From an uncultured archaeon (GTDB lineage: Archaea; Thermoproteota; Nitrososphaeria_A; Caldarchaeales; Calditenuaceae): DNA of 64,000 nt. This document shows positions 1 through 9,078 of the stretch, one piece after another (positions within the stretch are counted from its first letter, which is position 1; every line of letters begins with the position of its first letter). Location of the stretch: NCBI GenBank assembly GCA_938017985.1, contig CALIKS010000001.1, positions 210,745 through 274,744 of the forward strand. The letters run 5' to 3'. The notes beneath the pieces were generated by a model, which made no database searches, had not been told where the DNA came from, and saw nothing but the letters and a program-made list of their open reading frames with translations. The position numbers were made by a program, and so were the translations under genes.

Positions 1-2
1 TG

Positions 3-143
3 TTTGAAAAAATTAGTCTTGAGGACACCATCATACCTATACCTAAATTGATACAACTCGTAAGACTTTTAAAAAAAGAATTTGGATTCCCTCAATCATT
101 TCCTTTAACGGTTGAAGAATTTGTAGATTCATTAATAGGGTAG
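3..143 (+). CDS. C-terminal end of a protein, probably ECF/CbiO-type ABC ATPase (truncated by window start)
   Basis: Frame open from base 3 to TAG at 141-143, reading FEKISLEDTIIPIPKLIQLVRLLKKEFGFPQSFPLTVEEFVDSLIG; lies 7 bp upstream of a second ECF ATPase gene. Confidence 0.6.
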   Translation, partial: FEKISLEDTIIPIPKLIQLVRLLKKEFGFPQSFPLTVEEFVDSLIG

Positions 144-150
144 ATGAGGA

Positions 151-978
151 ATGATAGAGGTAGAGAAAGTTCGTTACATCTATCCAAATGGCGTAGAAGC
201 TCTTAGAGGTGTATCCCTCGATATAAGGGAGGGAGAACTCATAGCAATAATGGGTGAGAATGGGTCAGGTAAAACAACACTCATAAAACATCTTAACGGA
301 TTGCTGAAACCCGTTGAGGGAAGAGTCTTAATAGATGGAGTTGATACACGTAAGTCCTCAGTAGCAGAATTGTCTAAAAAAGTTGGAATAGTATTCCAAT
401 CACCGGACTCAATGTTTTTCTCTGAGTCAGTCTGGGATGAAGTTTACTTCTCGCTGAAAATTTTGGGATATCAAAGCGGAGAAGCAGAAAGCAAAGTAGA
501 GTGGGCACTAAAATACATGGATTTATGGAAATATAGAGATAGGTCACCATTCACGCTTAGTGGAGGCGAAAAGAAAAGATTATCAATAGCAATTGTATTG
601 GCTTGGCAGCCTAAGTATATAGTAATTGATGAGCCGACTGTAGGTCAAGATGCCCCCAACAGAAAGAGGCTAGAACTACTGATTAATAAGCTAAGAAAAG
701 ACGGAGTCACTGTCATACTATCATCTCATGATGTGGAATTCATAGTAGATCTGCGTCCAAGGGTCATTCTATTATCTAGAGGCCAAATAATTGCAGATGG
801 CCCCGCTGAGTCAATACTAACAGACGAAGATAAACTAGAAAAAAGCTCGCTTTTGCTACCACAAATACCGCTATTAATGAAAAGATTGGCAGGAATCGGC
901 GTTAACCCTGGTTGCCTAACAGTAGACGAGGCGATCCGAGAAATATCAAGCAAATTCAAGTCACAAAAAATCTGGTGA
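151..978 (+). CDS. Energy-coupling factor (ECF) transporter ATP-binding protein
   Basis: Walker A GENGSGKTT, Q-loop VFQSPD, signature LSGGE, Walker B YIVIDEPT, H-loop SSHD; followed by EcfT-like gene. Confidence 0.93.
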   Translation: MIEVEKVRYIYPNGVEALRGVSLDIREGELIAIMGENGSGKTTLIKHLNGLLKPVEGRVLIDGVDTRKSSVAELSKKVGIVFQSPDSMFFSESVWDEVYFSLKILGYQSGEAESKVEWALKYMDLWKYRDRSPFTLSGGEKKRLSIAIVLAWQPKYIVIDEPTVGQDAPNRKRLELLINKLRKDGVTVILSSHDVEFIVDLRPRVILLSRGQIIADGPAESILTDEDKLEKSSLLLPQIPLLMKRLAGIGVNPGCLTVDEAIREISSKFKSQKIW

Positions 979-986
979 GGCTAAAA

Positions 987-1775
987 GTGTCTCTTAAAAT
1001 TTTGGAAGGATTAAGATTCAAGAACATTGACACACCTATTCATAGACTTGACCCGAGGGTCAAACTACTCGTGTCTCTTTACCTATTCGTAATCGTAATT
1101 ATCTTTGGTAATGAATGGGGAGGAATGTTTACGATATCCATCATAGTTATTTTGGTCGAGATCTTATTGCTCAAGATAGGACGTGTACACAAGGCAATGC
1201 TTAACACTTTGAGGGGGGTATTACCAATCATTCTATTCATTACTATTATCCAATTATTACAATTACTAGGCAATTCTCAACCGATCGACTTAATACTTTA
1301 CCGAGCAGCTGCATACACATTTAGGTTTCTAGCATTTATAGCATCATTCTCACTCTTCTTCTTAACTACAACGCCGGACGAGGTGGGCAACGTTCTTACA
1401 TTCATGAAAATACCATACAATTATGCGTTTGCGCTAGTCGCAGCTATTCGTTTTACACCAGTAATAGCCGATGAGATACAACAGATCATCGACTCACAAA
1501 AATCAAGAGGCCTAGACTTTGAGAAAGGAAATCTTTTTAGTAGACTAAAAAGATTAACATACGTATTTGTACCATTGATGGTTAGCATCATTAGACGCTC
1601 CTATGAGATGGCAGAAGCCCTAGAGATAAAATGCTTCGGCGCATCTAAGAAGAGAACCAGCTATAAAGAACTTAAATTCTCAACTATAGATTTTATTGCA
1701 TTAATACTTGCGACACTTTTCTTTACCATAGCCTTTACAGCAAGATATCTAAATCTATTAAGTGGAATGCCTTAA
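987..1775 (+). CDS. ECF transporter transmembrane protein EcfT
   Basis: HRLDPRVKLL N-terminus, multiple TM segments, SRGLDF and A-E-A-L-E motifs typical of EcfT; GTG start at 987 preferred over the track start at 912. Confidence 0.88.
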   Translation: MSLKILEGLRFKNIDTPIHRLDPRVKLLVSLYLFVIVIIFGNEWGGMFTISIIVILVEILLLKIGRVHKAMLNTLRGVLPIILFITIIQLLQLLGNSQPIDLILYRAAAYTFRFLAFIASFSLFFLTTTPDEVGNVLTFMKIPYNYAFALVAAIRFTPVIADEIQQIIDSQKSRGLDFEKGNLFSRLKRLTYVFVPLMVSIIRRSYEMAEALEIKCFGASKKRTSYKELKFSTIDFIALILATLFFTIAFTARYLNLLSGMP

Positions 1776-2755
1776 AATTTTATTTTACTATGCCTTTCTT
1801 TAATTACGTCATAAATATCATTTAACAGTGATGCAACAGTAGACTCGCCTGCTCCTTCGCCGATAAGTGTTAAGGTTTTCAAAACATTACTCTTAATATT
1901 TATTGCATTTAATGTTCCGTGAACGCATAGGGGGTGATTTAGCCTAATCAGTCTAGGCTCAACAGACAGCTCTCCATCCTCTATACTTCCTATGAGCTTA
2001 ATTGTCATTCCGTTATCTTTAGCAGCAGATATTGCCTCAGGCGTAACTTTTGTTACACCTACAATCTTTACGTCACTTAAATTTTTATTTAAATTCATTA
2101 TTGAGTTTGCGAGAATTAATATTTTAACGGCTGTGTCGATGCCTTCTACATCGAGCGTAGGATTTCTTTCCGCAATGCCTAGCATTATGGCCTCTCTTAG
2201 CGCTAGCTCAAAAGTTAACCCTTCGAAATGCATTCTTGTTAAAATATAGTTTGTCGTACCGTTCAGTATTCCCCTAATAGAAATAATATCATCACCCTGA
2301 AGACATTTATTTACTAGTGAAAATATAGGAATGCCACCTCCTACCGTTCCCTCATATTTGAAAATCACGTTCTTCTCATCTGCGATTCTTTTCAATTCCT
2401 TTAAGGCTAATAAAACTGGGCCCTTATTCGCAGTAACTACGTCGATTTCCTCTTTAAGCGCAGTCCTAATATGAGTAATTCCAGGCTCTCCCGTTGAGAT
2501 GTTAGTAGGAGTGAGCTCAATCAAAAGATCTATATATTCTTTTGTCAAGAGCTCAGTTGCTCGTCCTTTTTCAAATCCTTCATTGTCTTCGAGAGGCTCC
2601 TTTATCTTTTCAAGTTGTAAGCCGTCCCTTTTGTAGAGATATCCCTTGCTGTTTGCGAGGCCTACTATTTTTAATTCTTCTACAGGTCTGTTAAGTAATC
2701 TCTTAGCGAGGGCCTTGCCTAAGAAGCCATATCCCAGTATTAAGGCTCTAATCAA
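1772..2755 (-). CDS. hom: Homoserine dehydrogenase
   Basis: GYGFLGKALAKRLL Rossmann N-terminus, TANKGP, GTVGGGIPIF, LNGTTNYIL motifs. Confidence 0.93.
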   Translation of the reverse strand: MIRALILGYGFLGKALAKRLLNRPVEELKIVGLANSKGYLYKRDGLQLEKIKEPLEDNEGFEKGRATELLTKEYIDLLIELTPTNISTGEPGITHIRTALKEEIDVVTANKGPVLLALKELKRIADEKNVIFKYEGTVGGGIPIFSLVNKCLQGDDIISIRGILNGTTNYILTRMHFEGLTFELALREAIMLGIAERNPTLDVEGIDTAVKILILANSIMNLNKNLSDVKIVGVTKVTPEAISAAKDNGMTIKLIGSIEDGELSVEPRLIRLNHPLCVHGTLNAINIKSNVLKTLTLIGEGAGESTVASLLNDIYDVIKERHSKIKF

Positions 2756-3225
2756 TTTTCCTCTTCTCTTATTAATAAGCAGTCACTGCTGCTAATAACT
2801 GATTGGAGTGATTTTAAGAGCCTGTGCCGCTTTTCGAGCGGTGTATCAATGATAAGCTTTAGACATGGTGTCTTTGAGCTGCCAATTAGTGATAGTCCAA
2901 TTAGTCTAGCACCTTCGTTTTGAAGAGTAGACGTGATTAAGTCAATGTCTATTGCGCCAATTAAAAGAAAAGTCTCTACTTTTTTTTCAAGTGTCTCGGA
3001 CTCCATTACTGGGACTCCTATTGATTCGATACTGCTTTTTGCTTTTTCTAATTGTTCTGAGCTAGGAAATTCTACATTTATGCTTACAGGAACATATCCC
3101 GCAGTTATTCTATCTCTATTATGAATAATTGAGATTATGTTTCCACCGTGAATTGCAATTTGTTCTAAAACATTTAATAAAGTGCCAGGCCTATCAACTA
3201 GTCCTAACGTTAACCTTACCTTCAT
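2752..3225 (-). CDS. ACT-domain protein, probable regulator paired with homoserine dehydrogenase
   Basis: ACT-like LVDRPGTLLNVLEQIAIHGGNIISI; 4-bp overlap with hom. Confidence 0.8.
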   Translation of the reverse strand: MKVRLTLGLVDRPGTLLNVLEQIAIHGGNIISIIHNRDRITAGYVPVSINVEFPSSEQLEKAKSSIESIGVPVMESETLEKKVETFLLIGAIDIDLITSTLQNEGARLIGLSLIGSSKTPCLKLIIDTPLEKRHRLLKSLQSVISSSDCLLIREEEN

Positions 3226-3276
3226 CTCGAAATAATGTAGTAAAATGATTCTAAAAATACCTTTTCCTCAAGTACA

Positions 3277-3696
3277 TTATTTTGATTTTTGCTCTCTTTC
3301 ATTACTGAGCCTAACTATTTTTTCTTCTTTCGAAACTGGGGATTCTTTTTTGCGTTCTAATTCAGCCAACTCAAAAAGGGAAGTTGACAAGTGCTGTGAT
3401 AATGTCGGATGAAGCTTCAAGTATTTTCTTTGACTTGGCTTGGATAAGTAACCTATATCGACAAGCGTTTCAAGTAATCCTGATACGCTGCGTCTGTATC
3501 CCTTCTGATTTTTTATTTCTTCAGGCAAAAAGTCATCAAGGTCTCGTAGCATAAATGGAGAGGGAGGCATATTAGAGAGGGCGGCAATAACAGCAGCAAT
3601 ATGTTCCTCTTTTAAGTATCTCCTGCCCCTAGAAAGGAGTAATAGTACAGGGTTCTTCCAGCTATTTTTTGATTTAACGTTGTCCTGAGACATCAC
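3277..3696 (-). CDS. Hypothetical protein, possible winged-helix fold, last gene of rpoD/ribosomal operon
   Basis: Abuts rpl13 stop/start with no gap; VSGLLETLVDIGYLSKPSQRKYLKLHP resembles a wing-helix tail. Confidence 0.6.
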   Translation of the reverse strand: MMSQDNVKSKNSWKNPVLLLLSRGRRYLKEEHIAAVIAALSNMPPSPFMLRDLDDFLPEEIKNQKGYRRSVSGLLETLVDIGYLSKPSQRKYLKLHPTLSQHLSTSLFELAELERKKESPVSKEEKIVRLSNEREQKSK

Positions 3697-4173
3697 TTAT
3701 ATCTTCTCTTTACTTCCTATAAGTTTAGCTATTTCACCAAGCCTGTATATTCTAATTATCTTACCACTTCTTGAAACTTCTCGTTTATGAAGAGCGTCCT
3801 CAATCTTTACCTTCTGAACATTTCTATATTTCTCAGGTGTTCCTGAATAAACTTTTAGTCTCTTTAATGCTTCTCTTCCTTTAGCCTTTTTTCTCGGAAG
3901 CATTCTAGCAATTGTGTACCAGAGTATTCTGTCGCTTCTTCTCGGAAACCAAACTTGGACTTTACTTAGCGATGAATACCATGTCCTATTAATTAATCGA
4001 TTGTATCTTTCAAGAATTGCTGATTTGTTTCCTGTGATTATTACATCTTTCGCATTTAATACGACTACTTTTTTACCGCCTAATAGCATTTTAGCGATTC
4101 TTGACGCCATTCTTCCTAGCCTATGTCCAGAACCATCAACAACAATTTCATCTTCTTTCTCTAGCACCATCAC
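3697..4173 (-). CDS. rpl13: 50S ribosomal protein L13
   Basis: VVDGSGHRLGRMASRIAKMLLGGKKVVVLNAKDVIITG; ARMLPRKKAKGREALKRLKVY. Confidence 0.97.
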   Translation of the reverse strand: MMVLEKEDEIVVDGSGHRLGRMASRIAKMLLGGKKVVVLNAKDVIITGNKSAILERYNRLINRTWYSSLSKVQVWFPRRSDRILWYTIARMLPRKKAKGREALKRLKVYSGTPEKYRNVQKVKIEDALHKREVSRSGKIIRIYRLGEIAKLIGSKEKI

Positions 4174-4180
4174 TTAACAA

Positions 4181-4522
4181 TCACCTAATAATCTTGAAAC
4201 CTGAAACTGTTGTTTTTTCTTTGATAAAGTCTTCTAGATAAATTGGGTCCCCCCCGGCCATCTTTACTTTCTGATATGATTTTTCTGAGAAATCAAATGC
4301 AACTACTAATAACGGATGTCTAAGCACTCCATTACCTAACACTTTTCCTACTACAAAGACTTTTTCATTAGGCGAAGTAATCCTATTTAGCTCATATAAA
4401 TTAATGACCCTTCGTCTTCGTCTTGATTTTTTCAAATTGTCAGCTATTACTGCCCAGAATTTCTCTTTTTTTGATAAGTCGTCAATTACTCGGATTAGAT
4501 GTTGATACTTTTCCCTCTTCAT
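4181..4522 (-). CDS. rpl18e: 50S ribosomal protein L18e
   Basis: RRRRRVINLYELNRIT, KVLGNGVLRHPLLVVAFDFSEKSYQKVKMAGGDPIYLEDF; start could be ATG 4522 or GTG 4537. Confidence 0.93.
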   Translation of the reverse strand: MKREKYQHLIRVIDDLSKKEKFWAVIADNLKKSRRRRRVINLYELNRITSPNEKVFVVGKVLGNGVLRHPLLVVAFDFSEKSYQKVKMAGGDPIYLEDFIKEKTTVSGFKIIR

Positions 4523-5168
4523 TTTCAAGTTTTTCACCTCTAAGTGAGTCTATCATTGTCTGGGATAACTCGTTAGTTATTTCTTCAAAAATCTTTACTG
4601 CCTCTAATATAATACGTCTTGGTTCCAAAAATCCGAAAGATTCAATAAATAAATATTTCGAATCATCATCATAAGAAAGTGTTGCTATTGCTGGTTGCCA
4701 CTTCGCATGCATCTTCCCCTTTCCTAATCTCACGTATAGTTCTAATTCAATAGCTTGTCCAGGCGCAAGTTTTACGATTGGAAAATCACCGTTGATTGGT
4801 CCTACGATGCCTGTATCACCTACAGGCTTGATGTCTCTAGAATATACAGTGATAGGTGACTCATTTGCCACTGCTTTAATTGAAAACCTCGCTGTGCACT
4901 TTTCACATCCTAACTTGCTTTTGCAATCACATGTTTCTGGAAGTCTGTAATTATCTAGGTCTGTAACAAAGGGTATTAATGAGATTCTATAAGCTAGGAC
5001 CTCATTCATCATAGAGGAAGTATTCTCGATTATCAATACGTCATCTACAGCCATGACTGGTACCTCATTTATTATGATTCGTCTGATTGAATTTAAAACT
5101 GACAGTGGAATTCCCCTGAATAATAATTTTATCTTTTGCTCATCTTCTTGAATTATTGATGCTTGCAT
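4482..5168 (-). CDS. rpoD: DNA-directed RNA polymerase subunit D
   Basis: LFRGIPLSVLNSIRRIIINEVPVMAVDDVLIIENTSSMMNEVLAYRISLIPF; first gene of the L18e-L13 operon. Confidence 0.96.
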   Translation of the reverse strand: MQASIIQEDEQKIKLLFRGIPLSVLNSIRRIIINEVPVMAVDDVLIIENTSSMMNEVLAYRISLIPFVTDLDNYRLPETCDCKSKLGCEKCTARFSIKAVANESPITVYSRDIKPVGDTGIVGPINGDFPIVKLAPGQAIELELYVRLGKGKMHAKWQPAIATLSYDDDSKYLFIESFGFLEPRRIILEAVKIFEEITNELSQTMIDSLRGEKLENEEGKVSTSNPSN

Positions 5169-5370
5169 TATTAGTTACCAGTCCAAATACCTGTCTCGTA
5201 TAAATATATACCTATTTGCGACATAACAGAGAAAATCATTCATAGGAAAAGACATATTGTTAGGAGACGTTATTACACACTGATTTGGTATTATGTAGCA
5301 TTTACGATATTAGATACGTTTGACTTGAACATTTAAAATTTGATTAAAATTTATGGCTAATTATGTAAAA

Positions 5371-5380
5371 ATATATAAAT
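5371..5380 (+). promoter_or_regulatory. Candidate TATA box for the zinc-ribbon microprotein
   Basis: ATATATAAAT about 35 nt upstream of the ATG at 5411. Confidence 0.4.
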
Positions 5381-5410
5381 TATTAATGCATGTTATATTT
5401 TAGGTTGGCC

Positions 5411-5527
5411 ATGTCTCAAAAAGTAGTACATTTAGTAGAAGAATGTCCTAGATGTCATGCAGAATTGCCTCCACAAGCACATCGATGCCATAGATGTGGA
5501 CTCTGCGTTTCTTGTTCAACACAGTAA
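5411..5527 (+). CDS. Zinc-ribbon microprotein, 38 aa
   Basis: MSQKVVHLVEECPRCHAELPPQAHRCHRCGLCVSCSTQ; CxxC..CxxCGxCxxC; absent from the supplied ORF track because of length. Confidence 0.6.
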   Translation: MSQKVVHLVEECPRCHAELPPQAHRCHRCGLCVSCSTQ

Positions 5528-5536
5528 TATAAGGCT

Positions 5537-6517
5537 TCATAACTGGACCCGCTGTTTCTCTTCTAAGGCCAATGCTTTATAACCCAGATTACGTAGAAAT
5601 TTTGCGAAAGTGATTGAGTGACCATACGTTGTGATGACCCTCTCAGGCGATACTGCCTCCACGTAGTCTACAAGTCCTTTAAAATCTGCATGCGAGCTCA
5701 AGGGAAAGGCTGCATCAAACTGCGGAAAAGGTGTTGATACTGCCCAACCAGTCGCTATTGCCCATTTTGTTCTACGAGGAGTAAAAACTCTAGCACTCAT
5801 GGAAGCAGTTACGTAAACAAATTCGCCATTTCTTATTATTTCATTAGTGTTAATTGAATTTATTGACTCGAAAGACATCCATGGATAGGTCTTCTTATAG
5901 ACCAACGAGACTTTATACACATCTGGGCTTAATATAACATCAACGTTTAGCAAGTTGTTAACAATTGCTATTATCTCTTGAGCCTTGCCTGCTGTATATA
6001 CTTTAAAGCAGGGAATAAATCCGTCTTTCAGCGTCCTTACAATCCACTTAGTTATTTGAGCATAGATACATTCTCTGGGACCGAACTTATAGAGTGGCGC
6101 CCCATACGTAGCTTCTATTAACAAATCTTTAGCCTCGACCGCTTCTGCCGGCTTCTCGAGAATAGTTTCCACCGTGTTTAAGTCACCAGTATAAACAATC
6201 TCCTCACTAGGAGTATCAATCTTAAACAAACATGAACCTAACATGTGTCCAGAGTTCATTGACGAAATCCGGATATTTTCAAGAGGAGCTACTGCCTCGC
6301 CATAGTTAGACGTTATGTGATTATTTATCCTTACTTTCCTTGCCCTAAGAATATGGAATGTTTCGTCAGTCATCATTACGAGTCCAGACGCACCCCCCCA
6401 ATGATCAAGATGAGCATGAGTTATGCAGGCAATGTCGCTGGATGATGAGCTGTCCAAAAAGACAGCTTTTTTATCAAATATAATTCTGAGTTCTCTATCG
6501 AGTTGAAGAGTTACCAT
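5537..6517 (-). CDS. Metallo-beta-lactamase-fold nuclease-like protein (mRNA 3'-end processing/exonuclease family)
   Basis: THAHLDHWGG, SGHMLGSC, YTGDLN, FPLSSHADFKGLVDYVEAVSPERVITTYGH. Confidence 0.85.
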   Translation of the reverse strand: MVTLQLDRELRIIFDKKAVFLDSSSSSDIACITHAHLDHWGGASGLVMMTDETFHILRARKVRINNHITSNYGEAVAPLENIRISSMNSGHMLGSCLFKIDTPSEEIVYTGDLNTVETILEKPAEAVEAKDLLIEATYGAPLYKFGPRECIYAQITKWIVRTLKDGFIPCFKVYTAGKAQEIIAIVNNLLNVDVILSPDVYKVSLVYKKTYPWMSFESINSINTNEIIRNGEFVYVTASMSARVFTPRRTKWAIATGWAVSTPFPQFDAAFPLSSHADFKGLVDYVEAVSPERVITTYGHSITFAKFLRNLGYKALALEEKQRVQL

Positions 6518-6662
6518 CCTGAGTAATATTGAACCTTTGGTCTGACTTAACTTTTTCTACTCCTAGAAGTGAGACTAATATTTAATTGTCTTGACTTTTC
6601 CCGCTGAATTTATACAGACAAATTCATTAATAAGTGGTCTAACCATAAAAATCTCGGAGAAT

Positions 6663-7994
6663 ATGAGGTTTGTAGAATTATACGAAGAGGCGGTGGACAT
6701 AAAAGGTAGCGTCCTATGTGTTGGACTTGACCCCCCAGTAGAAAATTTTAGTACACCACAAGAAAAAACAAAATTTTGTCTAGAGATAATTGAAAAAGTA
6801 GGTCAGAACTGTAGTGCAATAAAAATAAATGAGAATTTTGTGAGAGACCTGTCTATTGAGCATCATTTAGAGATTACTCAAAGAGCAAAAATGAATAATC
6901 TACTACTTATATATGATTGTAAGCTAGGCGACATTGGAAATTCCTCAAAGTCTGGGATGTATTTGGTGAAAAGGATGGGCTATGACGCGCTAACGGTTAA
7001 TCCCATACTAGGCAATCTTCGTGAGATAAGTAGAGAAGCTCATAATCTTGGACTTGGGATATTCTCCTTGATATATCCTTCAAATCCCGAGGCATATAAA
7101 TACTATAAGAAAAAAATAGCAAATGACTCAGAGCTATATAAGTATCTTCTTATCGATAGTATAGAGTCAAATGTAGATGGTGTCATAGTTGGTCTAAGCC
7201 CTGACATAACCCCTGTTGAGATCCAATACATAAGGAAAAAAGTGGGTAAGGATATGATAATACTGTTTCCCGGAGTAGGAGCTCAGGGTGGAGACATAGA
7301 AAAAGCCATCAATAATGGAGGAGATAAAGTTCTCATAAATGTGGGCAGAGCAATCATAATGTCTAGCGACCCCGAGAAGGAGTCAATGAGGTATAATGAG
7401 CTCATAATGGAACTTAAAGAGTTCATCGATGTTTCTACCACTATTCTAAAGACGGAGGGAGCTTTCAACTTATCGAAAGAACCTATCAAGCTCTCGAGTG
7501 GAAAATTATCAAATTACTACATTGATTGTCGAGCGATATATTCAGACCCTGAAGCACGAAATATTGTTGTAAAATCTATGGAAAGACTCATCAGAAGAAA
7601 AGTTGGTAAGAAGGGGTTCAAGGTCGTAACAACGGCGAGCGCTGGTATACCAATAGCAAGCATAATTGCAGACAAATTCGGAGTAGGCCTCGTCTATTAC
7701 AGGGCAGAGAAGAAAGACTATGGCTTGTCAAAGAAAATAGAAGGAATAGTAAGAGAAGATGAATACTTTATAGGAGTCGACGACTTAACCACTACGGGGA
7801 GGACAGCATTAGAATGTATTAAAGCTATAAGGGCGAGCGGAGGTATCATAGAAAAATACTTCGTGATATTCGATAGACTCGAAGGAGCCAAGGAATTACT
7901 AGCTACTGAAGGAGTAGAACTATATAGCTTAGCTAGAACTTCCGACAAATTCAAAGAATTAGTCGAAGAATATTATAAAGAAAAGCAGACTTAA
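6663..7994 (+). CDS. Fusion protein: orotidine-5'-phosphate decarboxylase (N) and orotate phosphoribosyltransferase (C)
   Basis: N-half CVGLDPP, YDCKLGDIGNSS; C-half LSSGKLSNYYIDCR, GVGLVYYRAEKKDYG, FIGVDDLTTTGRTA; ATG at 6663 preferred over the TTG at 6591. Confidence 0.9.
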   Translation: MRFVELYEEAVDIKGSVLCVGLDPPVENFSTPQEKTKFCLEIIEKVGQNCSAIKINENFVRDLSIEHHLEITQRAKMNNLLLIYDCKLGDIGNSSKSGMYLVKRMGYDALTVNPILGNLREISREAHNLGLGIFSLIYPSNPEAYKYYKKKIANDSELYKYLLIDSIESNVDGVIVGLSPDITPVEIQYIRKKVGKDMIILFPGVGAQGGDIEKAINNGGDKVLINVGRAIIMSSDPEKESMRYNELIMELKEFIDVSTTILKTEGAFNLSKEPIKLSSGKLSNYYIDCRAIYSDPEARNIVVKSMERLIRRKVGKKGFKVVTTASAGIPIASIIADKFGVGLVYYRAEKKDYGLSKKIEGIVREDEYFIGVDDLTTTGRTALECIKAIRASGGIIEKYFVIFDRLEGAKELLATEGVELYSLARTSDKFKELVEEYYKEKQT

Positions 7995-7995
7995 A

Positions 7996-9018
7996 ATGAT
8001 GAAGTTAGACTCTCTCATTCATGGAGCTTTACTGCGACTACCTCCTGAAACAGCTCATGATTTAGGCCTAGCCTTATTGAGAATCATGCCTCCTCTGAGT
8101 TTTGTCTCAGATGAAAACGTTAAAGTAAAAACAAGATTTGGGATACTAAATAACCCAGTAGGACTCGCCGGAGGGTTTGATAAAACAGGCAAATGCATCA
8201 GACAGCTTGAAAAACTTGGTTTTGGATATCTTGTCGTCGGGACAGTGACAAGGGATGCAAGAAAGGGTAACAAAAGGCCTAGAATCCTTCGTCGGCCGGA
8301 CGAATTTTCACTCGTAAACGCGATGGGTTTTCCAAATCCAGGCATTAAACAATTCTTAAAAAATGTTAAACACAATAAACCTAGGTCAACCCCGACCGTT
8401 ATTAGCATTAGTGATGAAAAAATAGAAAATTTAATTGAGTGCTACAAGATGGCTCAAGAAGTAGCCTGGGCAATTGAGATAAATATTAGTTCACCGAATA
8501 CTCCTGCTTTGCGCCACTACTTCCAACTCGAAGTGTTTAATGATTTAGTGCAAAGAATTAAAGAGAGAAGGATTATACCTACATATCTTAAGCTACCACC
8601 TATGACATCATCTGAGGAAAAATCCAGAATAATTGACTTAGCTAAGGCCTGGTGGGAGGCTGGACTAGACGGAGTAACTGTTGTTAATACTCTACCAGTA
8701 ATAGAGCCTAAACTATCAACTGGGACTGGTGGAATGAGTGGGCGACCATTATTCAGCTATATGCTGAATAGTGTTAAGACAGTATATGTACTAACTGATG
8801 GCGAGCTTGAGATTAATGCAGTCGGCGGCATATTTAGTGGAAAAGATGCATTACTCGCTATCATGAATGGAGCAACAACTGTTCAACTATACACGGCACT
8901 GGTGTATAGGGGTCCGCGAATAGTAGCTAAAATCCTAGAGGAATTATTAATTGAGCTAAAAAAGAATGGTCTTAGCTCAGTCGAAGAAGCCCGGGGAATT
9001 GTTTTAAGACAACAATAG
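7996..9018 (+). CDS. pyrD: Dihydroorotate dehydrogenase
   Basis: NPVGLAGGFDKTGKCI, EINISSPNTPALR, LKLPPM; next to pyrFE fusion. Confidence 0.9.
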   Translation: MMKLDSLIHGALLRLPPETAHDLGLALLRIMPPLSFVSDENVKVKTRFGILNNPVGLAGGFDKTGKCIRQLEKLGFGYLVVGTVTRDARKGNKRPRILRRPDEFSLVNAMGFPNPGIKQFLKNVKHNKPRSTPTVISISDEKIENLIECYKMAQEVAWAIEINISSPNTPALRHYFQLEVFNDLVQRIKERRIIPTYLKLPPMTSSEEKSRIIDLAKAWWEAGLDGVTVVNTLPVIEPKLSTGTGGMSGRPLFSYMLNSVKTVYVLTDGELEINAVGGIFSGKDALLAIMNGATTVQLYTALVYRGPRIVAKILEELLIELKKNGLSSVEEARGIVLRQQ

Positions 9019-9078
9019 AATTATTAATTAGTTAAGATGAGTTTTTAAGTCTCTTTCTACTCGCTAATCAGAGAAGAA

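Noticed and set aside
912-986. N-terminal extension of the EcfT ORF
   Set aside because: TTG start lies inside the upstream ATPase gene; MSLKILEGLRF from GTG 987 fits the family start.
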